Made by a program: the position numbers and the translations under genes. A model generated the notes under the pieces. It made no database searches. It was not told the DNA's origin and was given only the letters and a program-made list of their open reading frames with translations. DNA of 64,000 nt from positions 1-64,000 of the forward strand of contig CAVQJJ010000017.1 of the NCBI GenBank assembly GCA_963712835.1. The letters run 5' to 3'. Numbering within the stretch: position 1 is the stretch's first letter; each line of letters starts with the position of its first letter. The DNA is from DATARH01 sp963712835. Its GTDB lineage: Bacteria > Pseudomonadota > Alphaproteobacteria > ATCC43930 > CGMCC-115725. This document shows, piece after piece, positions 26,128-34,681 of this stretch.

Positions 26128-26634
26128 GTTTCCCCCTCGGGCGGTTCAAGCGTGCGAGACTATCGTGATTTTCGCCCGGAGCAAAAACCTCCGCCCAACA
26201 ACGACCTGCGGGGCCTCGGCGGTAGGGCTGGCGCGGCCCCAAAAGTGTTGAGTTTTGCGTGCGTCCGTTTGCCGCGTACGTGGCGCATTGGCCCGGCAAC
26301 AATTTGCTAAAAAAAGCAAAACGCGGTTAGCACTGAGAATACTCGCCAAATCGATCTAACTTGCTCTAATTGCGCCCGTAATCACAATTTTCCCGATGCT
26401 GCCCTTGATTTTCCGCGTCCCGCCTCGGGAACTCTTCCCTCACAATATAGGGAAGAATTCGATCGTCATTCATGCTTTCTGCAAGATATTAAGAAACATC
26501 ATGAAGATATCTTCAAGATGACCTTCAGAGGTATCTGTAAATACTGCGCCTGCTCGTAAGACTGCGAGCCATAATAGCGGCGCAGATGCTCACAGTATCG
26601 GCGCGCGCGAACCAACAAGTGACGGGAGGCATCA
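26128..26634. promoter_or_regulatory. divergent regulatory region with operator-like palindromes
   Basis: A 507-bp gene-free region between dapC (minus) and the importer binding protein (plus), more AT-rich than the flanks from about 26300 on. It holds CTTCCCT at 26434-26440 and AGGGAAG at 26449-26455 (7-bp inverted repeat, 8-bp spacer) and a perfect 14-bp palindrome TGAAGATATCTTCA at 26502-26515, about 120 bp before the SBP start. The layout is what a LacI/GntR-type operator would look like, but no regulator gene is adjacent. GGGAGG precedes the SBP ATG. Confidence 0.5.
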
Positions 26635-27984
26635 ATGGCGGCCGACGGATCACGCAGATTCCTTTTCCCGACGCGCAGGCGCATTCTACTGGGCGCTGGA
26701 GCGGGGCTTACCGCAGCCGGCCTGATGCCCGAGCTTTCCAGGCCGTTCGTCGCGCGCGCCTTGGCGGCCGACAAAGAGCTGACGATCCTGCAATGGAGCC
26801 ATTTCGTTCCGGCATTCGACAAATGGTTCGACCAGTTTGCGGAGGATTGGGGCAAGAAGAACAACGTGTCGGTCACCGTCGACCACATCCCCGAGCAGAA
26901 TATCGCCGCCCGCGCCGCCGCTGAGGCGTCGGCCAAGTCGGGACATGATCTGTTCATGTGGAACGGGGCCGGCGGCGCGCATCTCTACCGCAAGTTCCTC
27001 GTCAACCTGACCAGCCTGGTCGAAGGCGTCGAGAAGCGGCACGGCAAGGTCAGCACGATCGGGCGGCAGATCGCCTACAACGAGGACGACAAGACCTGGT
27101 CTGCGTTCCCCGACTACTACATCAATAATCCGGGCATGTACCGCAAGGATCTGTGGGGCGAGATCGGGATGCTGCCCGATACCTGGGACAATCTGCGGCT
27201 CGGCGGCGCCAAACTGAAGGCCAAGGGGCATCCGGTCGGCTGTTCGCTCGCCCACAGCAACGACCCGAATTTGTGCTGGCGCGGCGTGCTATGGAGCTAT
27301 GGCGGCTCGGTGCAGGACAAGGAGGGTAAAAAAATCGTCCTCAACAGCAAGGAAACGATCGAGGCCGTCAAGTTCGCCACCGCGCTCTACAAGGAGGCGA
27401 TGACGAACGAGGTCCTGTCTTGGGACGATGCGAGCAACAACAAGTATATCGATTCCGGCGTCGGCTCGTTCATCATCAATCCGATCTCGGCCTATCGCTC
27501 GGCACAGCAGATCAACCCCAAGCTGGCCGACAACATCTTCGTGATGAAACCGCCGAAGGGCCCGGCCGGGATGATGATGGGCGCGGCGTCGAACTGCTAC
27601 GGAATTTGGAACTTCGCCAAGAACAAAGACGCGGCGATGGATTTCCTAAACTACTACGCCGACAACTGGACCGACGCGTTCAAGGCGAGCACCGGCTACA
27701 ACATGCCGATCTATGCCAATATCGTGGCGAAGCCGATGCCGATCCTGTCGAACGACCCGACCTCCCATCCGGCCGACAAGTTGGAGGTTCTGCAGACGTC
27801 GGACGAGTGGTCGGCGGTCGCGGGCTATCCCGGCCCGGCCTGGCCGGCGACCGACGAGGTCTACAACGACTTCGTCATCTGCGACATGATGACGAAGGCG
27901 GCCACCGGCACGATGAGCGCCGAAGACTCGGTCAAGTGGGCTACCGAGCAGTGCGAGTCGATCTTTAAGAAGTGGCAGGTGTAG
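26635..27984 (+). CDS. ABC transporter extracellular solute-binding protein family 1
   Basis: A 449-residue binding protein of the carbohydrate-uptake (CUT1-like) class. The N-terminus TRRRILLGAGAGLTAAGL is a twin-arginine-like signal, with cleavage likely after residue about 45 before ADKELTILQW. Family 1 features include LTILQWSHFVPAFDKWFDQF and VDHIPEQN. The gene heads a four-gene importer (ATPase, two permeases follow). A stable hairpin lies between it and the ATPase gene, common where the binding protein must exceed the membrane parts. Ligand, probably a sugar or polyol, cannot be read. Confidence 0.88.
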   Translation: MAADGSRRFLFPTRRRILLGAGAGLTAAGLMPELSRPFVARALAADKELTILQWSHFVPAFDKWFDQFAEDWGKKNNVSVTVDHIPEQNIAARAAAEASAKSGHDLFMWNGAGGAHLYRKFLVNLTSLVEGVEKRHGKVSTIGRQIAYNEDDKTWSAFPDYYINNPGMYRKDLWGEIGMLPDTWDNLRLGGAKLKAKGHPVGCSLAHSNDPNLCWRGVLWSYGGSVQDKEGKKIVLNSKETIEAVKFATALYKEAMTNEVLSWDDASNNKYIDSGVGSFIINPISAYRSAQQINPKLADNIFVMKPPKGPAGMMMGAASNCYGIWNFAKNKDAAMDFLNYYADNWTDAFKASTGYNMPIYANIVAKPMPILSNDPTSHPADKLEVLQTSDEWSAVAGYPGPAWPATDEVYNDFVICDMMTKAATGTMSAEDSVKWATEQCESIFKKWQV

Positions 27985-28053
27985 GCACAAGCGTCCCGGA
28001 CCCACCGGACGGCGCGCCTCCTGGTGGCGGGTTCAGACAATCGGATGAGGACT

Positions 28054-28077
28054 GCCTCGCCCAGCTTCGGGCGAGGC
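28054..28077 (+). terminator. intra-operon stem-loop after binding-protein gene
   Basis: Perfect 9-bp stem GCCTCGCCC / GGGCGAGGC with loop AGCTTC, followed by GCGTTTCGCTTTCG. It is 70 bp after the SBP stop and 29 bp before the ATPase start. Likely a partial terminator or an mRNA 3'-end stabiliser, giving more SBP than transporter. Confidence 0.6.
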
Positions 28078-28105
28078 GCGTTTCGCTTTCGCAAGAGGAC
28101 TTTCG

Positions 28106-29131
<1,026 letters not shown>

Positions 29132-29147
29132 CGCGAGTTTATCCCCG

Positions 29148-30077
29148 ATGGTCGCAATCGCCGAAAAATTCGCCAAGCCGCAATCCCGGCTCCAGTTCAT
29201 CCTCGACCGCCCGACGGTGCTCGGCCCGATCTTCGTCTCGCCCGCCATCCTTTATGTGCTGGCGCTGGTCGGAATCCCGCTGTGTCTGGCGGTGTATTAT
29301 TCCGTCAGCGCCTACACGATCTATAACCAGGATTACAGCTTTGTCGGATTGCGGAATTTCATACAGATATTCCACGATGACGTATTCCGGCGGACGCTCT
29401 TCAACACCTTCCTCTTTACGTTCGGCTCACAAATCCTGGGCCTCGTGCTCGGCAAGTTTGGTGCCTTGGTGCTGTTGCGTCCGTTTCCCGGCCGCAAGCT
29501 GGTGCGGGCGCTGATACTGCTGCCCTGGGCCGTGCCGATCGCGATCGCCACCGTCGCCTGGGAATGGATGTTCAATTCCCTCTACAGCGTGATCAACTGG
29601 ACGCTGATCGCGCTCCACATCGTCGACCGGTCCAATGCGCCGAACTGGCTCGGCGACCCGAATCTGGCGATGCTCTGCGTGATCGTCGTCAACGCCTGGC
29701 GTTTTTTCCCGTTTGCGGTCGTGATCTTCCTCGCCGGGATCACTGCGGTGCCGCAGGACGTGATCGACGCGGCCACGGTCGACGGCGCCGGCTTCTGGCG
29801 CCGCAACTATCAGATCATCGTGCCGATGATCGTGCCGATCGTCGTCGTCGGCCTGATCTTCGGCACCGTGTTCACCTTTACCGACCTGTCGATCGTCTAC
29901 CTGTTGACGATGGGGGGCCCGGTCAACGCGACCTCGGTGCTCGGGTTCGAGGGGTTCCAGGTCGGCATCCTGTCCGGCGACGTGTCGCACGGCGCGGCGA
30001 TCTCGCTGGTCATGGTGCCGGTCCTGTTCGTGCTGGTGGTGGTGATGCTGCGCTTCATCCGGCGGCGGGAGATCTGA
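29148..30077 (+). CDS. sugar-type ABC transporter permease (MalF/UgpA-like)
   Basis: A 309-residue permease with six hydrophobic segments (VLGPIFVSPAILYVLALVG first). The EAA loop is PQDVIDAATVDGAGFWRRNY with conserved EAA-like A-x2-D-G. Start ATG 29148 (MVAIAEKFAKPQ) chosen because homology starts there; upstream in-frame starts lie inside the ATPase gene. Its stop is directly followed by the second permease with one base between. Confidence 0.9.
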   Translation: MVAIAEKFAKPQSRLQFILDRPTVLGPIFVSPAILYVLALVGIPLCLAVYYSVSAYTIYNQDYSFVGLRNFIQIFHDDVFRRTLFNTFLFTFGSQILGLVLGKFGALVLLRPFPGRKLVRALILLPWAVPIAIATVAWEWMFNSLYSVINWTLIALHIVDRSNAPNWLGDPNLAMLCVIVVNAWRFFPFAVVIFLAGITAVPQDVIDAATVDGAGFWRRNYQIIVPMIVPIVVVGLIFGTVFTFTDLSIVYLLTMGGPVNATSVLGFEGFQVGILSGDVSHGAAISLVMVPVLFVLVVVMLRFIRRREI

Positions 30078-30078
30078 C

Positions 30079-30924
30079 ATGTCGCGCATCGCGCGCACCA
30101 TCGGCCGGGAGACGGGCTTCTACTCGGCCGTCGCCTTCTTCCTGATCCTCGCCGCGTTTCCGTTCTATTGGATGGCGATCACCGCGTTCAAGACCAACGC
30201 GGATCTCTACGACGTCACCAACATTCCGTTCTGGTTCAACGAAGCACCGACGCTCGAGCACATCAAGTATCTGTTCGAGCAGACGATGTTTGTCCGTTGG
30301 GCGCTGAATTCCGTGATCATCGGCGTCTGCGTCGTCGTGATCACGCTGATCTGCGCATTGCCGGCCGGATACAGCCTGGCGCGGATGACCGGCCGCAACA
30401 GCGAGGCGCTCGGGATCGGCATTTTCCTGACCTATCTGGTGCCGCCAACTCTGTTGTTCCTGCCGCTGTCGCGCGTGATCACGGTGTTCGGACTGCAGGA
30501 CTCGCTATGGTCGCTGGTGCTGGTCTATCCGACCTTTACGATCCCGTTTTGCACCTGGCTGATGATGGGATTCTTCAAGGCGGTGCCGGTCGAGATCGAG
30601 GAGGCGGCGATCGTCGACGGGTGCAGCGTGTTCGGCGCCTTCGCCAAGATGGTGATCCCGCTATCAGTGCCGGCGATTCTGACCGTGGTGATCTTTACCT
30701 TTACGTTGACCTTGCAGGAATTCGTCTACGCGCTGACCTTTATCTCATCGTCGTCGCAAAAGACCATCACACTGGGCGTCGCGACCGATCTGGTGCGTGG
30801 CGACATCTATTTCTGGGGCGAATTGATGGCCGGTGCGCTGATTACCGCGATCCCGGTGGCGATCGCCTATAATCTCTTCCTCGACCGCTTTATCTCCGGC
30901 ATCACCGGAGGCGCGGTGAAATAG
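30079..30924 (+). CDS. sugar-type ABC transporter permease (MalG/UgpE-like)
   Basis: A 281-residue MalG-like permease with six hydrophobic segments. The EAA loop is PVEIEEAAIVDGCSVFGAFA. The C-terminus ends DRFISGITGGAVK, typical of the MalG class. Last gene of the four-gene importer; a 14-bp perfect palindrome GGCCTCGCGAGGCC (30931-30944) follows immediately but has no T tract. Confidence 0.9.
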   Translation: MSRIARTIGRETGFYSAVAFFLILAAFPFYWMAITAFKTNADLYDVTNIPFWFNEAPTLEHIKYLFEQTMFVRWALNSVIIGVCVVVITLICALPAGYSLARMTGRNSEALGIGIFLTYLVPPTLLFLPLSRVITVFGLQDSLWSLVLVYPTFTIPFCTWLMMGFFKAVPVEIEEAAIVDGCSVFGAFAKMVIPLSVPAILTVVIFTFTLTLQEFVYALTFISSSSQKTITLGVATDLVRGDIYFWGELMAGALITAIPVAIAYNLFLDRFISGITGGAVK

Positions 30925-31062
30925 CTGCACGGCCTCGCGAGGCCACACTCGCCGAGGCGGCAAATTCACCATAGTCTACGGCACGGCGCGCTGGAATTTT
31001 TCTGGTTTCTCGCGTGTTAATTGACACCGAGACAGGTAATTGCCCTGGGAATTGCCGCGCCG

Positions 31063-32259
31063 ATGTCGCAACTCGTTGGGTTTGACGCTCCCACCCCGAC
31101 GCGACGCGCGACGATGCGGCGGCGATTGCGGGTCAGCGCGTATCTCGCCTGGCGCATCCTGACCGACGAGAAGGGGCGCACCGCGCTGGCCTTTACCGGG
31201 GTGCTGATCGCGATCCTCCTGGTATTCATCGAGCTCGGCTTCTTTGTCGCCGTGCCGCAAGGGGGGATGCTGGTCTACGACCACATGCAGTTCGACCTGC
31301 TCCTCGTCTCGACCGACTACCAATTCCAGGCGCAGCCCTGGCAATTCCCTCGCGCGCGGCTCAGCGAGGCGGCTTCGGTGGCGGGCGTGACCAAGGCCAC
31401 GCCGATCTATTTCGCCGGCGGCTCGTGGCAGGACCCGAGCGGCGGCGAGATGCTCGACGTGTTTTTGATCGGCTGCGACCCCAACGCACACCCGTTCCGC
31501 GACGGCGATATCGAACGCCAGCAGGACATGCTGGCCGAGACCGACACGATCCTCGTCGACGACCAGACGCGGCCGATTTTCGGGCCGCTGACCACGGGGC
31601 GGCGGGTCGACATCGACGGGCGGCGCATGACGATCGGTGGGCGCTACCGGCTCGGCACCGGCTTTCTTGGGATCGGCGTCGCGCTGATGGACGAGGCGAA
31701 TTTCTTCCGCGTCACACATCGCCGCGACGATCCTGCCAATCTCGGGCTGATCACGCTGGCGCCCGACGCGGATATCGGCAAGGTCGAGGCGGCGTTGCGG
31801 CAGAAGCTGCCCAATGACGTACAGCTCTTCACCCGCGCCGAGCTGACCGCGCACGAAAACGACTATTGGACGACGCGGACTTCCGTCGGGCTGATCTTCG
31901 GCTCGGGGCTGCTGGTGTCGCTGATCGTCGGGCTGATGGTGCTCTACCAGACGCTGGCGACGCAGATCGCCCGCCACCTGCCCGAATTCGCCACCCTGAA
32001 GGCGATCGGCTACGGAGACGCCAGCCTCGCGGCGGTGGTGCTGATCGAATCGGGGATCATCGTCATCGCCGCCTTCATCCCCGCCGCGTTCGGGGCGATG
32101 GCGATCTACGCGCTGATCCGCAGCCAGACGTTGCTGCCGCTGTCACTGAGCGTCGAGAACACAGCGATCGTGCTCATTGGCATGCTGATCATGGCGGCGG
32201 GATCGGCGTTCCTGTCGATCGGCAATCTGCGGCGCGCCGACCCGGCGGAGATTTTCTAA
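31063..32259 (+). CDS. FtsX/DevC-type ABC exporter permease 1
   Basis: A 398-residue permease of the MacB/DevC/FtsX class: one N-terminal membrane segment (FTGVLIAILLVFIELGFFVA), a large periplasmic domain (about 70-265), then three C-terminal segments, ending SIGNLRRADPAEIF. The DevC-like C-terminal motif RRADPAEIF is shared with its neighbour. ATG 31063 was taken; MRRRLRVSAYLAWR at 31114 is also possible, and a TTG at 31021 is unlikely. Followed after two bases by a second permease, then by an ATPase. The usual DevB/HlyD adaptor is absent. Confidence 0.85.
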   Translation: MSQLVGFDAPTPTRRATMRRRLRVSAYLAWRILTDEKGRTALAFTGVLIAILLVFIELGFFVAVPQGGMLVYDHMQFDLLLVSTDYQFQAQPWQFPRARLSEAASVAGVTKATPIYFAGGSWQDPSGGEMLDVFLIGCDPNAHPFRDGDIERQQDMLAETDTILVDDQTRPIFGPLTTGRRVDIDGRRMTIGGRYRLGTGFLGIGVALMDEANFFRVTHRRDDPANLGLITLAPDADIGKVEAALRQKLPNDVQLFTRAELTAHENDYWTTRTSVGLIFGSGLLVSLIVGLMVLYQTLATQIARHLPEFATLKAIGYGDASLAAVVLIESGIIVIAAFIPAAFGAMAIYALIRSQTLLPLSLSVENTAIVLIGMLIMAAGSAFLSIGNLRRADPAEIF

Positions 32260-32261
32260 GC

Positions 32262-33437
32262 ATGACCGCGCTGACGGTGACCCGGTTCAGGCCAGCGCGC
32301 GTCCCGCTCGCCTGGCGCAACCTGATCGCCGACAAATGGCGGCTGGTGCGCGCGAGCGCGGGCATCGCCTTCGCGGTGCTGCTGATGCTGGTGCAACTCG
32401 GCTTCGAGCAGTCGTTCTTCGTCGCGTCGCTATCGGCCGTCGCCCAGCTTGACGGCGATCTTTTTGTGCAGAACGCCTCGAAATACCGCTTCGGAACGCG
32501 GAACCCGTTCGCGTCGAAGGATCTCGAGACGATCAAGAGCGTGCCGGGCATCGCCACGGCGGCGCCGCTTTACGCCGACTGGACGGATTTCTTCTGGACC
32601 AGCCCCATAGACAACAAGCCGCATCTGGTGCGGGTATTCGCATTCGGCCCCGATGCGCCGGCGGTGTTCTCGATTCCCGGCATTGTCAGTCAGCAGGCCT
32701 TGCTCAAGGCTGACGACACAGTGCTGATCGACAGCCGTTCACGGCGTTTTCTCGGCATGGACGGCAACGTCACCGAGGCGAAGCTCAACGGCGAGACCAT
32801 GCATGTCGCGGGCAAGTTCGAACTCGGCCCGGACTTCATGAGCGACGGCACGGTGGTGATGAACAACCGGACCTTCGCCAAATTCTTTCGCACGGTGCCG
32901 GCGGGGATGCCGGTCGAGACCGCGGTGATCAAAGTGCAGTCGGGTCAGAACCCGGGCGATGTGCAAACGCGGCTCAGGGCAACGCTGCCGGCGACGCTGA
33001 GGGTGTTCACCAAGGCCGAGCTTGTCCAGTTCGAGAGCGATTTCCAGGCGAAACTGTCGTCGGCCGCGCCGATCTTCTGGCTCGGCGCGCTGGTCGGGTT
33101 TGTCGTCGGCACGCTGATTTCGTACCAGATCATCTACACCGAGCTGTCGGACCGGCTGCCGCAATACGCGACGCTCAAGGGGATCGGCTACAGTAATGGC
33201 TATCTTACCGGCAGCGTCATGCGCCAGGCGCTGCTGACCGGCATTGCCGGCTACGTGCCGGCATGGCTGTTGTGTCTCGCGGTCTACCGCGTCGTCGGTC
33301 ACATCGCGCTGCTGCCGCTGCAGATGACATGGCAGTTGACCGTGATCAGCCTCGCCCTCACCCTCGGCATGTGCCTGCTCGCCGGCGCGATCGCGCTGCG
33401 GCGGGTGCTCACGGCCGACCCCGCGGAGATTTTCTGA
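32262..33437 (+). CDS. FtsX/DevC-type ABC exporter permease 2
   Basis: A 391-residue partner permease: VPLAWRNLIADKWRLVRASA leads into the first membrane segment (GIAFAVLLMLVQLGFEQSFF), a periplasmic domain, three C-terminal segments including GALVGFVVGTLISYQIIYTE, and RRVLTADPAEIF at the end. The start at 32262 follows the previous stop by two bases, and its TGA overlaps the next ATG (TGATG at 33435-33439), so the three genes form one translational unit. Two DevC-like genes suggest a heterodimeric export channel. Confidence 0.87.
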   Translation: MTALTVTRFRPARVPLAWRNLIADKWRLVRASAGIAFAVLLMLVQLGFEQSFFVASLSAVAQLDGDLFVQNASKYRFGTRNPFASKDLETIKSVPGIATAAPLYADWTDFFWTSPIDNKPHLVRVFAFGPDAPAVFSIPGIVSQQALLKADDTVLIDSRSRRFLGMDGNVTEAKLNGETMHVAGKFELGPDFMSDGTVVMNNRTFAKFFRTVPAGMPVETAVIKVQSGQNPGDVQTRLRATLPATLRVFTKAELVQFESDFQAKLSSAAPIFWLGALVGFVVGTLISYQIIYTELSDRLPQYATLKGIGYSNGYLTGSVMRQALLTGIAGYVPAWLLCLAVYRVVGHIALLPLQMTWQLTVISLALTLGMCLLAGAIALRRVLTADPAEIF

Positions 33438-34534
33438 TGAGCCTGCCGGCCTCGGCGCCCAGCCGCGCGATCCACCTGGAGGGTGTCGATTTCGCCTATG
33501 GGCAGGGTCAGGCGCGCTACCGGGTATTGTTCGACATTTCGCTGCAGATGCCACCGGGTCAGCTCGCGGTGCTGACCGGCCCCTCCGGCTCGGGCAAGAC
33601 GACGCTGCTGACGCTGATCGGCGGGCTGCGCTCGCTGCAGAAGGGGCGGATCGAGGTGCTGGGCCACGACCTATCGGGACTGTCGGCGACCGCGCTCGTG
33701 CCAGTACGGCGCGATATCGGCTTCATTTTCCAGATGCACAACCTCTTCAACTCGCTGACCGCGACCGAGAACGTGCGCATGTCGCTCGAGCTCGGCGACC
33801 GGTCGCCGAGCGAAAACCGCGATGCGGCGCACTCCATGCTCAGGGAGCTCGGGCTCGGCGAGCGGCTCAATTCGAAGCCGCGCATGCTGTCGGGCGGACA
33901 GCGCCAGCGCGTGGCGATCGCGCGGGCGCTCGCCAACCGACCGCGGCTCGTCCTCGCCGACGAGCCGACCGCGGCGCTCGACAAGGAATCGACGCGCAAG
34001 GTCGTCGCGCTGTTCAAGCGGATGACGGTCGAGGACGGCGCCGCGGTGCTGATGGTGACGCACGACCACCGCATCATCGAGCTCGCCGACCGGCTGATCC
34101 ACATGGTCGACGGCCGCATCGCCTCGGACGTGATGCTCGACAACGAGATGCGGATTGGCGAGTTCCTCAAAGGCGTCGAGCCGTTCAGCGCGCTCAACCC
34201 GGCCGACCTCACACGCATCGCCGAGACCGCGGTGCTGCGCCATTTCGAGCCGGGCGACGTCATCATCCGCGAGGGCGAGGCGGGCGACGAATTGTTCCTG
34301 ATCTCGGAGGGCGAAGTCGAGGTGGTGCGCGACGACCATGAGGTGGCGCGGCTCGGACCGGCCGAGTTCTTCGGCGAGGGGTCGCTGATCTCCGGCAAGC
34401 CGCGCAACGCGACGGTAATCGCCACCGCGCCGGTCGACGCCTATGTCGTCGAAAAGGGGGAGTTCGACGCCGCGATGCAGCACAGCTCGCGGTTTCGCCA
34501 GCAGTTGCGACGGTTTTTCGTCCGGCGGCGATAA
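33437..34534 (+). CDS. ABC exporter ATPase fused to cyclic-nucleotide-binding domain
   Basis: A 365-residue fusion. Residues 1-240 form a LolD/DevA-like ATPase: Walker A GPSGSGKTT, Q-loop FIFQMHNLF, signature LSGGQRQRVAIARAL, Walker B LVLADEPTAALD, H-loop VTHDHR. Residues about 243-365 form a Crp/Fnr-like effector domain: FEPGDVIIREGEAGDELFLI and the phosphate-binding cassette FFGEGSLISGKPRNATV with the expected Gly-Glu and Arg, so nucleotide binding is plausible. There is no helix-turn-helix. The domain sits where DevA ends, so it may gate ATPase activity by cAMP or cGMP. Last gene of the two-permease exporter operon. Confidence 0.88.
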   Translation: MSLPASAPSRAIHLEGVDFAYGQGQARYRVLFDISLQMPPGQLAVLTGPSGSGKTTLLTLIGGLRSLQKGRIEVLGHDLSGLSATALVPVRRDIGFIFQMHNLFNSLTATENVRMSLELGDRSPSENRDAAHSMLRELGLGERLNSKPRMLSGGQRQRVAIARALANRPRLVLADEPTAALDKESTRKVVALFKRMTVEDGAAVLMVTHDHRIIELADRLIHMVDGRIASDVMLDNEMRIGEFLKGVEPFSALNPADLTRIAETAVLRHFEPGDVIIREGEAGDELFLISEGEVEVVRDDHEVARLGPAEFFGEGSLISGKPRNATVIATAPVDAYVVEKGEFDAAMQHSSRFRQQLRRFFVRRR

Positions 34535-34554
34535 CCCACCCGCTTGCAGCCGAC

Positions 34555-34606
34555 GCTGCAAATCCCCCTCCCCCTGCCAGCGGGGAGGGTTGGGGAGGGG
34601 CTTCGC
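34555..34606. repeat. CCCTCCCC-type intergenic repeat
   Basis: CCCCCTCCCCCTGCCAGCGG followed by GGAGGGTTGGGGAGGGG: an inverted-repeat unit frequent in GC-rich proteobacterial genomes. It lies between the exporter ATPase and the CoxL-like gene and could act as a bidirectional hairpin. Confidence 0.55.
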
Positions 34607-34681
34607 ACCGGTCCCGCCGGAACCACTTGGCGCGGCGTGTGAATGGTCCGACAATCGCGGCCGGGCTAGCGGGCGGCAGCG

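Noticed and set aside
30931..30944. 14-bp palindrome after the sugar permease gene
   Set aside because: No loop or T tract, so not called a terminator; mentioned only in the neighbouring entry.
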